A program made the translations under genes and the position numbers. Below are positions 43,587 to 52,014 of a stretch of DNA of 64,000 bases, piece by piece (within the stretch, counting starts at the first letter, position 1; each line of letters opens with the position of its first letter). The notes below the pieces were generated by a model. It searched no databases and had not been told where the DNA came from. It worked only from the letters and a program-made list of their open reading frames with translations. The stretch comes from Caproiciproducens sp. CPB-2 (GTDB lineage: Bacteria > Bacillota > Clostridia > Oscillospirales > Acutalibacteraceae). The stretch spans positions 3,162,001 to 3,226,000 of the forward strand of contig NZ_CP142860.1 in NCBI RefSeq assembly GCF_036287215.1. Direction: 5' to 3'.

Positions 43587-43636
43587 ATTATACACTATTT
43601 ATACGGTAATTCAAGCATTTTGTGCATAAATATTCA
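43587..43636 (-). promoter_or_regulatory. Promoter and ARG box of the arg operon
   Basis: Minus-strand TTGAAT (43614-43609), 16 bases, TATAAT (43592-43587). Immediately upstream at 43623-43636 lies the near-palindrome TGCATAAATATTCA, which fits the ArgR/AhrC ARG-box form. Arginine-dependent control is therefore expected. Confidence 0.72.
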
Positions 43637-43749
43637 TTTTATCTTTAATAGATAAAAACATCCAAATCAAATTATTTTTGATTGTGAGATATATCCAAAC
43701 GTGGTAAAATAAAATAGAAACAAGGACCAATTTAACGGAGGTGTTTTTG

Positions 43750-44253
43750 ATGTTTCAGCAAATCGACATTACCACCATGAATTTTAATCCATTCACCAAG
43801 ATCGATAAGGAGTGGATGCTGATTACCGCGGGCAGCCGGGAAAAGTGCAACACCATGACGGCCAGCTGGGGCGCTCTGGGCGAGCTTTGGAACCGATACG
43901 TTTCCTTTATTTTTATCCGTCCGCAGCGTTATACTCTCGAATTCGTCGAAAAAGAGGATTTTTATTCCCTCTGCTTCTTCGACGAGTCTCAGCGCAAGGC
44001 CCTGAACTGCTGCGGCAGCCGCTCCGGCCGCGATACCGACAAAATCAAAGACGCCGGCCTGACGCCCGTTTACGACGAAGCCGCGCCTTATTTTGAAGAG
44101 GCAAAGCTCGTTTTCATCTGCCGCAAGCTGCACGGGCAGCCCATTGACCCCGCCTGCTTTATCGACCCCGCGATCGACGGAAAGTGCTATCCCCAGAAGG
44201 ACTACCACAAGATGTTCGTCGGTGAAATCGTAAAGGTACTGGAAAAAGCGTAG
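43750..44253 (+). CDS. Flavin reductase-like (flavoredoxin-type) protein
   Basis: A 167-residue FMN-binding split-barrel protein (MTASWGALGELWNR; FIRPQRYTLEFVEKEDFYSL; CFFDESQRKALNCCGSRSGRD). This subgroup is common in anaerobic Clostridia and is usually annotated as flavin reductase family. The partner is unknown. The ATG follows ACGGAGGTG. It is transcribed divergently from argG. Confidence 0.88.
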   Translation: MFQQIDITTMNFNPFTKIDKEWMLITAGSREKCNTMTASWGALGELWNRYVSFIFIRPQRYTLEFVEKEDFYSLCFFDESQRKALNCCGSRSGRDTDKIKDAGLTPVYDEAAPYFEEAKLVFICRKLHGQPIDPACFIDPAIDGKCYPQKDYHKMFVGEIVKVLEKA

Positions 44254-44268
44254 CCCTCAAAAAAACGT

Positions 44269-44306
44269 AAAAGAGCCGGTTCCCTGCTGCGGGAACCGGC
44301 TCTTTT
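44269..44306. terminator. Bidirectional terminator between flavin reductase and hflX
   Basis: A perfect 16-bp stem (AAAAGAGCCGGTTCCC and its complement) with loop TGCTGC, with A-runs and T-runs on both sides. It serves both convergent genes and reaches the hflX stop codon. Confidence 0.92.
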
Positions 44307-45565
44307 CATTCAATGATATATTTTCCGATGGAACCGTCCAAGGTCGACGGGACCTGTGCCGTCAGCACCAGCCCGAGGTCAGTGTACTCCTCGTTTTCCA
44401 CCGTCCCCTCGCGGCGGATCTGCGCCGCAAGGCCGCTTTGCGAAAACGGAAGCAGCATCTTCACCCGTTTGCTTTTGACCGGCAGATTCTCCTCGATCGC
44501 GCTGAGCAGTTTTTCGATCCCCGCACCCGTCGCCGCGCTGATCCGTACGGAATTGCCCATAAACGGGATGATGTTGGCCGCGGGAAGAAGGTCGCATTTG
44601 TTGAACACGGGGATCACCGGCCTTCCCTCGCAGCCAAGCTCCGACAAAAGGTCCTTCGTGATTTTCAAATGCTCCTGTGCTTCCGGGCTGGAAGCGTCGC
44701 AGATATTCAGGATGATGTCGGCGGTGGCAGCCTGTTCCAGCGTGGAATGGAAAGCCTGCACCAGATGATGCGGCAGGCGGCGCACCAGCCCGACGGTGTC
44801 GATCAGCATCACCGTGGCGCCGTTCGGCAGCTTCAGCGAGCGGGCGGTGGGGTCCAGCGTGGCGAAAAGCTTATCTTCCGCCAGCACCCCGGCCTGTGTC
44901 AGGGTATTCATCAGCGTGGATTTCCCCGCGTTGGTGTAGCCCACCAGCGCAACGGTGACGACCCCGTCCTTCTGACGGCGGCGGGTAATCTGGCTGCGGT
45001 GCTTTTCCACCGCTTCCAGCTGCTCCCTGAGCGTGTCGATCCTCCTGCGGATATGCCGCCGGTCGGTTTCCAGCTTGCTTTCGCCCGGGCCGCGCGTGCC
45101 GATTCCGCCGCCGAGGCGGGAAAGCGACGTTCCCTTTCCGGACAGCCGGGGCAGCAGGTACTTCAGCTGCGCCAGCTCCACCTGGAGCCGGCCCTCTTTG
45201 CTTTTCGCGCGCGCCGCGAAAATATCCAGAATCAGCATCGTGCGGTCCACGACGCGCACCTTGCTGATCTGTTCAATATTCCGGATTTGAGTAGGAGAAA
45301 GCTCACAGTCAAAAATAAGCAGGTCGATTTCATGCTTTTCACAGAAATCCGCTATTTCCTCCATCATTCCCGACCCGACGCAGGTAGCGTTGTCGTAAGT
45401 GGGCCGGTTCTGCGTGATTGCGCCGAAAGGTTCCGCTCCCGCGCTGCTGACAAGCTCGTACAGCTCCGCCAGCGAAGTTTCCGCGTCATATTCGCCCGTA
45501 TTGACTTCCACCAGCAGCGCGCGCTCCGGTTTTTCCTCATTTTCGTACAGATCCAGTTTTTCCAT
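44306..45565 (-). CDS. hflX: Ribosome-associated GTPase HflX
   Basis: A 419-residue GTPase. The N-terminal HflX domain (LLIFDCELSPTQIRNIEQ) is followed by the glycine-rich helical linker SRLGGGIGTRGPGESKLE. The G domain has G1 GYTNAGKST, G3 DTVGLVRRLP and G4 NKCD. HflX splits stalled 70S ribosomes under stress and can confer antibiotic tolerance. Confidence 0.94.
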   Translation of the reverse strand: MEKLDLYENEEKPERALLVEVNTGEYDAETSLAELYELVSSAGAEPFGAITQNRPTYDNATCVGSGMMEEIADFCEKHEIDLLIFDCELSPTQIRNIEQISKVRVVDRTMLILDIFAARAKSKEGRLQVELAQLKYLLPRLSGKGTSLSRLGGGIGTRGPGESKLETDRRHIRRRIDTLREQLEAVEKHRSQITRRRQKDGVVTVALVGYTNAGKSTLMNTLTQAGVLAEDKLFATLDPTARSLKLPNGATVMLIDTVGLVRRLPHHLVQAFHSTLEQAATADIILNICDASSPEAQEHLKITKDLLSELGCEGRPVIPVFNKCDLLPAANIIPFMGNSVRISAATGAGIEKLLSAIEENLPVKSKRVKMLLPFSQSGLAAQIRREGTVENEEYTDLGLVLTAQVPSTLDGSIGKYIIE

Positions 45566-45632
45566 CCCCTTTCAGCATGATCCGCTGTTTTTCCGCTATT
45601 ATTTTATCTCAAAACCCGAAATAATGCAAATT

Positions 45633-46100
45633 CTATCGAAAAGCGACATAGAGATAACTCCTCGTATCGCTATTTAAATTATTCAGGATTCCTCCGGCCT
45701 GTGCATTTTGCGTCTGGTACACCGTCAGCTTGCCTTCGGAAAGAGAAACGCCCCTGCTTTCGCCCGTCTGGGCAGCAACCGCAAAGCTGTTTTCGTTATA
45801 TCCGCCGCCCGGAAAATAGTCGTTTGCGGGCATTCCTTCCATAAAAACCAGCACGAATCGGGGCGCAAACGGCAGCGTGATCACCTGTGAGGCTTCTCCG
45901 TTTCCATAATAGCTTCCGACGGTAAACGCCTGTGTGAGCAAAGTCCGGTCCTCCGGCGACAAATGCATCTGCGTATTTCCGAAATGGGCGGCCAGCAGCG
46001 AATCCAGCAGCGTGTTGTCCGCCACAAAGTCGCCGCGCATCGGTTTGTCGGTTCCCACCCAGCTGTTCAGTCCCAGGGATGTTTTATTGTTTGTAGGCAT
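45633..46100 (-). CDS. Phage tail-fibre/receptor-type hypothetical protein
   Basis: A 155-residue protein ending the phage structural cluster. It has a short N-terminal attachment-like region (LGLNSWVGTDKPMRGDFVADN) and a beta-rich C-terminus (QVITLPFAPRFVLVFMEGMP; SYLYVAFR). Position after the DUF2313-like gene is where tail-fibre genes usually lie. AAGGAGG precedes the ATG. Confidence 0.6.
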   Translation of the reverse strand: MPTNNKTSLGLNSWVGTDKPMRGDFVADNTLLDSLLAAHFGNTQMHLSPEDRTLLTQAFTVGSYYGNGEASQVITLPFAPRFVLVFMEGMPANDYFPGGGYNENSFAVAAQTGESRGVSLSEGKLTVYQTQNAQAGGILNNLNSDTRSYLYVAFR

Positions 46101-46111
46101 TGCTTCCTCCT

Positions 46112-46693
46112 TCAGATCTTTACCATTCCGCCGCCGAAACCGTCGATCGCATCCCATGTGTAGGAAAAAGCGTCTTTTGTGTCAAACGTTTCATCCGCAC
46201 CGTCGATATTGTTCCATGAAATGCTTCTAAAATCCAGTTCCGCGTTCAAATGTGCGGGAAGGTAGTTTTTGGCAGTCTGCAAAACGGCTTCTTTCTTTTC
46301 TTCCGTGAACGACGCGTCCATGCAGTTTACATAAATGCATTGATCGGCGAACCGTTCGCAGATTCGGGCATCGACGCCCTCCATCGCAAAAATCTGCTCC
46401 ATATCGCTCACGGTAAAATCGTTCGGCGTAACGGCGCAGCGCTTCATGACGGCATTGCGCCGTTCTTCCCCGTTTCCCTGCGCGCCGATCCGCAAAAGCT
46501 TCTCGGCATTTTCCAGCCCGTAATCCGACGCGGTGGCGACAAAGCTTTCCCGCTGCAGCGTTTCCAGCTCGCCGCAGACCATGGCAAACCCCTGCGCGTA
46601 CGCCCGCAGCTCACAGTCCACGGTGGTATTCCCGCTGAGCGAATAGAGCTTTACCGCTTTCATTTTCGCGATCATCGATTCCAAAGCTTTCAT
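46112..46693 (-). CDS. Phage tail protein, DUF2313/YmfQ (gpI-like)
   Basis: A 193-residue protein with the DUF2313 pattern: N-terminal helical part (ELETLQRESFVATASDYGLENAEKLL) and later AKNYLPAHLNAELDF. In PBSX- and P2-like phages this gene follows baseplate J and links the baseplate to fibres. The start overlaps the baseplate J stop codon (ATGA). Confidence 0.72.
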   Translation of the reverse strand: MKALESMIAKMKAVKLYSLSGNTTVDCELRAYAQGFAMVCGELETLQRESFVATASDYGLENAEKLLRIGAQGNGEERRNAVMKRCAVTPNDFTVSDMEQIFAMEGVDARICERFADQCIYVNCMDASFTEEKKEAVLQTAKNYLPAHLNAELDFRSISWNNIDGADETFDTKDAFSYTWDAIDGFGGGMVKI

Positions 46694-47766
46694 TGCCCAA
46701 CCCCCGCGTAATGCCCCACCCGCACCGTGCCGCAGACCGCAAGCTGATTCGCGCCGATCTTCCTGTCCATGGTCACGGATGTGTTAAAGAGATAATTTTT
46801 GATCTTTCCCGTCGCGAAAACCCATACGCCCAGCGCGGTCACAATCACCGGCTCCCCGACCGACAGCTCGTCAAAGTATTCCCTGACCGCCTGTTCGCAG
46901 GCGGCCTTCGCATCCTGTTCGGAAACGGCGTCCGCCGGGGTAACGGCAATGTCGATCTCCACCGGGACGGTCTGCGCCGCCGCAACCTTCACGTCGACGT
47001 TCACTTCACGCAGCAGGTTCAGATCATTCTGCACCCGGCCGACGATTTCCGGCAGGGGAGCGGCTCCCCTGCCGCCAAGGTAGAGTCCGACCGTTCCCGC
47101 TCCGTTTTCGCGCGGTACCACGCCCACGGAGTAAACGCCGTCGTACTTCAAAGCGCATTCGCGGTAAAAGGCCGCGTTGGTGCCGTTGGAAATGCTCGCG
47201 TAACTCTGCATCAGACGGGCGCGCAGCTCGCTGTCGCTTTCGCCGTCCTCCCCTCCGGTGAAGGCGGACGGATTCGACGCGCTTTCTATGGCGGGCGGCG
47301 GCGTGACCATGACGGTGACGGTGCCCGGCTGCGTGTTCCCGCTTTTCCCGCCCTGTTCCGCTTTTGCCGGGACCTCGACGCTCAGCTCGCCGTTTCTCAG
47401 CAGGGCGCTTTCGGTCGTGACGTACCGTACCGGCTCGTCGCCAAAGGCCGCGCAGACCGTTCCGGCGGGAACCGGAACGTCGTACCAGAGCGGCGCGGCG
47501 CGCTGAAAGACGATGCTTCCCCGGGCCGCCACCGGCTGCTTGCGCTGAAGCCCGCGCTCCTGCGCGCGCAGCTCAAGCTGCTCCCCCTGCGCGCTCTGCG
47601 CGAACGTCTGCATTTTCAGCCAGTCCACCGCGCTGCCGATCGAATAAAGCTCCCCTGCCAGCACCTTCATACGGATGCCGATGTCCGAAGCGTCGTCCGG
47701 GGCGTATCCGGCAAGGGACGTAAACTCATCCTGCATCCGCGTCAATATCTCCTTGTAGCTGTACAC
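46690..47766 (-). CDS. Baseplate J-like protein
   Basis: A 358-residue protein of the P2 gpJ / Mu gp47 / XkdT class. It has SYKEILTRMQDEFTSLAGYA at the N-terminus, GEQLELRAQERGLQRK, and the typical GGEDGESDSELRARLM. It forms the baseplate wedge. The GTG start shares one base with the preceding stop and follows GAGGTGAAA. Confidence 0.9.
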   Translation of the reverse strand: MYSYKEILTRMQDEFTSLAGYAPDDASDIGIRMKVLAGELYSIGSAVDWLKMQTFAQSAQGEQLELRAQERGLQRKQPVAARGSIVFQRAAPLWYDVPVPAGTVCAAFGDEPVRYVTTESALLRNGELSVEVPAKAEQGGKSGNTQPGTVTVMVTPPPAIESASNPSAFTGGEDGESDSELRARLMQSYASISNGTNAAFYRECALKYDGVYSVGVVPRENGAGTVGLYLGGRGAAPLPEIVGRVQNDLNLLREVNVDVKVAAAQTVPVEIDIAVTPADAVSEQDAKAACEQAVREYFDELSVGEPVIVTALGVWVFATGKIKNYLFNTSVTMDRKIGANQLAVCGTVRVGHYAGVGQ

Positions 47767-48101
47767 TAAAATTTCACCTCTATCTCCGCTTTTTCCCCGC
47801 CGCAGCTCAGCGTGACCACCGCGGCCGGCGGGTCCCCCGAGCATTCCGCGTTCTCCACCGTGACCTGCGGCAGGGCCCTGAGCGCTTCCTGCGCCATAGC
47901 AAGGGCCTTTTCGTTCAGCCCGCTGCCGCCCGGCTTCAGTTCATACAGCCGGCTCCCGAGGGAAGGGTCGTACACGAAGCCGCCGAGCGGTACGGTCAAA
48001 CGGACCGCGGCGCGCTGCAAAAGCTCCCGCGCGCCGCCGATCTGCTTTGGGCGGCCGTTGGAACCGGGCAGAAAATCCCCTCCGATTAACGCCGTATCCA
48101 T
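47766..48101 (-). CDS. Baseplate gp25/W-like protein
   Basis: A 111-residue protein located where PBSX has XkdS. The segment LLQRAAVRLTVPLGGFVYDP and then SLGSRLYEL is like the gpW/gp25 lysozyme-like baseplate family. AAGGAGG precedes the ATG. Assignment rests on position and short motifs. Confidence 0.68.
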   Translation of the reverse strand: MDTALIGGDFLPGSNGRPKQIGGARELLQRAAVRLTVPLGGFVYDPSLGSRLYELKPGGSGLNEKALAMAQEALRALPQVTVENAECSGDPPAAVVTLSCGGEKAEIEVKF

Positions 48102-48102
48102 G

Positions 48103-48441
48103 CTAATCCTCCTTCCGAGCGGCAAAGACCTGTCCGTTGATGACGACCTCTCCGCTGTTTTTCAGGTAAATGCTCGCTCCGCCGGACGAAAACAGCAGCA
48201 GCTCGCCCGGGGCGATTCCTTTTTCATCCGTCACCGCGCCGATACAGGCGTTCCCCGAACCGGTGCCGACAACGACCGTCTTCGCCGCGTTCGGCGGCAG
48301 ATAGGCGATGCCCCACGGCCCCAAAAGCGGAATGCTCCGGTATTCGTTTTCTCCCTGCATCACCGCCGCCCCGGTCACTTCCGCCACCTGTGCGGCGGTT
48401 TTCCGGTTCTGCGCGGCGATCACCTGCTGTGAAAGCCACAT
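48103..48441 (-). CDS. Baseplate assembly protein V / Mu gp45-like spike
   Basis: A 112-residue protein with an OB-fold-like centre and a C-terminal beta-rich end (GELLLFSSGGASIYLKNSGE, then VVINGQ). This pattern is seen in Mu gp45/gpV spikes. It is shorter than full spikes. GAGGTGAGGAG precedes the ATG. Confidence 0.68.
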   Translation of the reverse strand: MWLSQQVIAAQNRKTAAQVAEVTGAAVMQGENEYRSIPLLGPWGIAYLPPNAAKTVVVGTGSGNACIGAVTDEKGIAPGELLLFSSGGASIYLKNSGEVVINGQVFAARKED

Positions 48442-48446
48442 GCTCC

Positions 48447-49346
48447 TCACCTCCTCAAAGTAAACCGGGTGCTTTCCCCGTCTGCGTTCAGGCGGTACTC
48501 CGTCTGTGAAACATACAGCTTTTCCACTGTGCCGAGCATCGGGTCCCGCACCCTTGCGGCTGTAAAAAGAGCGGCCGCGATTTCCCCCGGACAGTCCGCG
48601 GTCACCCGGTACGCCTTTTTCTCCGCGGCGCGGATCAGCCCGTCGGCGTCGCCCTGCGCAAGGCATCTCCTGCGCCGGATTCCAAGGGAAACCGCCTCCG
48701 CGCTCTGTGCAGCCGGGCTGTAAGTCCCGGCGCTTCCGGACTTTGCCAGAACCTCCGAAAGAGCGCTGCAGTACAGGTTTTCCACCGAAACGGAGGTATA
48801 CCCGATCCCGCCCGCATTGTCAAACAGCAGCTCCCCCTGCGGCTTCGCGCCGGACGCGTCGAACGTGCCGTCCGCAATCCGCGGCGCCACTTTTAAAAAG
48901 CGGGTGCAGAATCCGGCGGCGGCCTGCCACTCGCTCATTCCCTTCGTCACCGTGTACGTTCCGTGAAAGGTCCGGCTGTCGCCTATAAAGCCCGAAAAGC
49001 CGTAGGGCTTCACATGCCTTTCAAAGACGGTCTTCAGCGACGGCATACAGTAGGTCTGCGGAACGGCCTCGTTGTCCAGCAGGAGCGCGGCGCGGCTGCG
49101 GGCGGAAAGCGTCAGCTTCCATCCGCCGCCGACGCTTTCCTTCTGCTCGTCCACGATTCCGTCGAAGCACAGCTTCCGGTTCCGGTCATAGATTTTCAGC
49201 CCTGTCAGCCGCCCCAGGCTTTTTTCAAGCGGGAACACGCCGGTGAAACCGTCCGCCGGCGCGTCCTCCCCGCAAATCAGCCTTGCCGAAACCGGGGGCG
49301 GGAGCAAAAGCCCCACCCCCTGCGGCGTTACGCCCACATAGGTCAC
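48447..49346 (-). CDS. Baseplate hub protein (XkdQ / gpD-like)
   Basis: A 299-residue protein. KIYDRNRKLCFDGIVDEQKE and a LysM-like region (YTVTKGMSEWQAAAGFCTRF) match the hub protein family found between the LysM tail protein and the spike in PBSX-type clusters. GTG start after AAAGGTGG overlaps the upstream stop (GTGA). Confidence 0.7.
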   Translation of the reverse strand: MTYVGVTPQGVGLLLPPPVSARLICGEDAPADGFTGVFPLEKSLGRLTGLKIYDRNRKLCFDGIVDEQKESVGGGWKLTLSARSRAALLLDNEAVPQTYCMPSLKTVFERHVKPYGFSGFIGDSRTFHGTYTVTKGMSEWQAAAGFCTRFLKVAPRIADGTFDASGAKPQGELLFDNAGGIGYTSVSVENLYCSALSEVLAKSGSAGTYSPAAQSAEAVSLGIRRRRCLAQGDADGLIRAAEKKAYRVTADCPGEIAAALFTAARVRDPMLGTVEKLYVSQTEYRLNADGESTRFTLRR

Positions 49347-49864
49347 GGAAGCACCACCTTTTGCCCAACCTTTAGCGCGTTCGGCCACTGGATCAGCGGA
49401 TTCAGGCCTTTCAGCGTGTCCACGTCCGTCCCGTAAAGGTTCGCCACTTCCCAAAGGCTTTCCCCGCCCCTGCAGACATAGCTTGTTTCGGAAAGGGATG
49501 CCTCCTTGGGACCGGCGTCGTCCTCCACAAAGACAAAGCTGTAGGAAACGCAGTCCGGCTGGGCTTCGCCGATCATTTTCAGCGACGCGAACGCCGCCGG
49601 GAACGGCGTGTCCCCCGGCAGCCGCAGCAGCCCGCTTTCCCCGGAGGCGAACACCGCCGCCAGACGGCTGAATTCCTCCATGCATCCGCTGCCGATGAAT
49701 TCCCCCGACCCAGTCACGACCCGCTTGTCAAAGCCCAGATCCTGCAGAACGCTCCCGTACAGGGGCAGCTTCAGGTTCTGGATATTTCTGGAATAGGCGA
49801 CCTCCACCTGCTTCGGGTTAAAGGGCCACACATAATTTTTATAGCTCATGGGCTGTATTTTCAT
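49343..49864 (-). CDS. LysM-domain tail protein (XkdP-like)
   Basis: A 173-residue protein. Residues 1-120 resemble the tail initiator/DNA-circularisation N-domain (NYVWPFNPKQVEVAYSRNIQ). The C-terminal about 50 residues are a LysM domain (YVCRGGESLWEVANLYGTD; NALKVGQKVVLP). GGGGGAGGAAAAC precedes the ATG. In related clusters the tape-measure gene lies just before it; here it is absent. Confidence 0.8.
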   Translation of the reverse strand: MKIQPMSYKNYVWPFNPKQVEVAYSRNIQNLKLPLYGSVLQDLGFDKRVVTGSGEFIGSGCMEEFSRLAAVFASGESGLLRLPGDTPFPAAFASLKMIGEAQPDCVSYSFVFVEDDAGPKEASLSETSYVCRGGESLWEVANLYGTDVDTLKGLNPLIQWPNALKVGQKVVLP

Positions 49865-49953
49865 GCGTTTTCCTCCCCCGTGTCCAGCGGATGGGGGTAC
49901 CTGCGGAAATCCCGTTCCAGTCCTTCCGAAATTTCGTCCAGCTCACTGTCCAC
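49861..49953 (-). CDS. 30-residue overlapping phage gene
   Basis: GTG start with an excellent ribosome site (AAAGGAGGCGG) encodes VDSELDEISEGLERDFRRYP followed by HPLDTGEENA. It overlaps the upstream gene by 11 bp and its TGA overlaps the next ATG (ATGA). The tight coupling on both sides argues it is translated. Acidic, no recognisable domain; in position it could be a remnant or accessory of the tail-assembly genes that normally lie here. Confidence 0.6.
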   Translation of the reverse strand: MDSELDEISEGLERDFRRYPHPLDTGEENA

Positions 49954-50620
49954 CGCTTTCCGCCTCCTTTTCCTGTGTCCGCGCCGCGGCCACCATCTCC
50001 ATGCTTTGACGGGGCGTGTTGCCCGCCCCGCCCTGTGCCGTGATGTTTTTCCACCTGCACCCGGAATAGACCGTCCTTTCGCCGTTTCCCGCGGCGATCA
50101 GGCAAAAGCCGGAAAGCGCGCACAGATCCGCGCCGTTTTCCGGCCGGACGTTCCGGACGGTCAGCTCATAGCTGATCCGCCCGGGCGCGGTGGAAACCGC
50201 GTCCTGTTCGCCCCAGGCCGAAACCGTGCGGCTTTGCTGCACGCATTTTACCGTGTAGCTGTCCGCGACCGCGGCCCGTTTTCCATCCGCTTCCAGAAAC
50301 ACCTCCCGGTCCGCGCCGTCGTCCAGCACCTTCAGAACCGCCCAGACGTAAAGCTCTTCCCCCGCCATCAGGGCCGTGTCGGCGCGCTTGACAACGTAGT
50401 TGCGTGCACCGCTGGAAACCGCATCCCCGGTACAAAGCGGTTCCCCTGCAGGGCCGGTGTAAAGGTAATGCAGGTTATCGTAATATTCCGTGGGCAGATT
50501 CAGGGACGCGCCGCTTTTGTACTGCAAAGGCCGTAAAATCGCGCTGACTTCCCGGTCACGAACGATCACTTTTTCGCCGTATTTCTGAAAGAGCCTTTCC
50601 AGCGCTTCCTTCCGCTTCAT
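49943..50620 (-). CDS. Phage head/tail protein of unknown fold
   Basis: A 225-residue protein located between the head connector and the LysM tail protein. The N-terminal part (ALERLFQKYGEKVIVRDREV) resembles minor head-tail proteins. The C-terminal part (RISYELTVRNVRPENGADLC; TVYSGCRWKNITAQGG) has the beta-strand character of tube-like proteins. A tube-like role would make sense because no other tube gene is present, but this is speculation. Its ATG overlaps the preceding stop. Confidence 0.55.
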   Translation of the reverse strand: MKRKEALERLFQKYGEKVIVRDREVSAILRPLQYKSGASLNLPTEYYDNLHYLYTGPAGEPLCTGDAVSSGARNYVVKRADTALMAGEELYVWAVLKVLDDGADREVFLEADGKRAAVADSYTVKCVQQSRTVSAWGEQDAVSTAPGRISYELTVRNVRPENGADLCALSGFCLIAAGNGERTVYSGCRWKNITAQGGAGNTPRQSMEMVAAARTQEKEAESGGQ

Positions 50621-50973
50621 GGGCAGATCCTCTCAAATAAAAAACCGTCGTCCTTTAAATACGGGGCCGCGGCGGCGGCGGATTCCCGCCACGCCTGTCT
50701 GGCCATTTCCACACCGGCGCAGCTTTTCGTCACCCTGATATCCCCCGCCGAAAAGCTCTCCACCCCGGCCCCCGCCGTCGTCACCGCCCAGCGGTACAGC
50801 GCGAGCGAAGCCGCCGCCGCGCACAGAAGCCCCTGCGCTTCGGGAACGTCCTCTTTGACGCGGCGGCCGATTTCCGTCATCGCGTCCTCGCACAGGGGCA
50901 GGAACCGGGCGGCGGACTCGGCGTTTAAGTCCGCCATCAGCGCAAAGCGTTCGGCCACATCCTCAATCACCAT
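50617..50973 (-). CDS. Head-tail connector-like protein
   Basis: A 118-residue helical protein directly after the capsid gene (IEDVAERFALMADLNAESAARF; AAAASLALYRWAVTTAG). Size and place match gp6-like/Phage_connect adaptor proteins. The ATG follows GAGGGCG. Confidence 0.65.
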   Translation of the reverse strand: MVIEDVAERFALMADLNAESAARFLPLCEDAMTEIGRRVKEDVPEAQGLLCAAAASLALYRWAVTTAGAGVESFSAGDIRVTKSCAGVEMARQAWRESAAAAAPYLKDDGFLFERICP

Positions 50974-50983
50974 ATCGTCGCCC

Positions 50984-51997
50984 TCAGGACTGATAGCCCA
51001 GCACCTTGACGGCGCTGTCGAAAATCTTGGCAAACCCCGCGATCGCGGTGATGGCGGCGCGCTCCAGCTGACGGTCGATCAGCTTGTCGTAATCGGTCCG
51101 CACCCCTCCGGCCTGCACCATTTCCAGCGCGCAGGTTTTGTCGAGCCCGATGATCCGGTTGTCCTCCAGATCCGGCACATGCAGAAGGTTCGCGCCGAGC
51201 GGGGCGGCCAGCTTGCCGGTACCCTGAAAATTCAGTCCCGCGTTCGCGTCCTTAAACTCGCCGATGGACAGGATATCCTTTACGGTCGCCGTGGAAGCCA
51301 GTAGGGTATTGAGCGAATACGGCGCAAGGGAGCCCCACAGGTTCACCATATCGGCGTAATCCGGTTTGGCCCCGGCCGTTTCCACCGTACCGGCGGGCGA
51401 CTGGCCGTCGTCCCCGTGCAGCAGCACCTCCACCGCGTCCGCAAGCTGCGCGCGGGCGATATAAGCGCCGATCTGGCGCAGGGTGACGGTGAACAGGTCC
51501 AGCTTCTGGAAGCGGAGCGCCTCGTAGCTCGCGACCAGCATCCTGCCGCGTTTCTGCAGCCTGACCAGATGGTCCTGCGTCCTGACGACGGTCTGCGGAA
51601 TCTGCGCGCCCTCCGCGACGGGCTTGAGCGCCTTGTCGTCCCTGCCCGGATTGGACGTAATGGTGCGGTAATCCATGGAGCCGATGTTGGTCGTCGTCGC
51701 GACGAGGTTCGGCAGCAGGTTCGCCAGCTCCATTCCCTGACGCACCGCGCGGTTGACGTACTCCGGGAAAAGCGCCGAGGAATCCGCCGTCTGGAAAAAC
51801 TTTTCGAGCCGGTCGGAATCCGCGCCGCTCACGCGGATGTCGAAGCGTTTCAGCTGTCTTTGGTACGCGTCAAGCCCTTCCAACCCGGTGCCCGCGTAAT
51901 TTTCGGTGGGGTCCAGGCTTTCCAGAACCTCCGTAAAGCTTTTCCCCGGTGTGCCGTACATTCCTTTTTCGAGTTTTACCGATTCATAAAATGCCAT
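50984..51997 (-). CDS. Phage major capsid protein (HK97-fold type)
   Basis: A 337-residue protein with the features of XkdG-like capsids: AYQRQLKRFDIRVSG near the start, SALFPEYVNRAVRQGMELAN, and C-terminal LIDRQLERAAITAIAGFAKI. It follows the protease/scaffold and decoration genes in standard head-gene order. CGGGAGG precedes the ATG. Confidence 0.88.
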   Translation of the reverse strand: MAFYESVKLEKGMYGTPGKSFTEVLESLDPTENYAGTGLEGLDAYQRQLKRFDIRVSGADSDRLEKFFQTADSSALFPEYVNRAVRQGMELANLLPNLVATTTNIGSMDYRTITSNPGRDDKALKPVAEGAQIPQTVVRTQDHLVRLQKRGRMLVASYEALRFQKLDLFTVTLRQIGAYIARAQLADAVEVLLHGDDGQSPAGTVETAGAKPDYADMVNLWGSLAPYSLNTLLASTATVKDILSIGEFKDANAGLNFQGTGKLAAPLGANLLHVPDLEDNRIIGLDKTCALEMVQAGGVRTDYDKLIDRQLERAAITAIAGFAKIFDSAVKVLGYQS

Positions 51998-52014
51998 CTT
52001 TTTTCCTCCCGTTA

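Noticed and set aside
43623..43636. Interpreting the ARG box as belonging to the divergent flavin reductase gene
   Set aside because: It lies next to the -35 of the argG promoter and over 110 bp from the flavin reductase start; the arg operon is the obvious target.
48447..49685. A longer 412-codon version of the baseplate hub gene
   Set aside because: The first 113 codons are out-of-frame sequence of the LysM gene; GTG at 49346 has a good ribosome site and overlaps the upstream stop.
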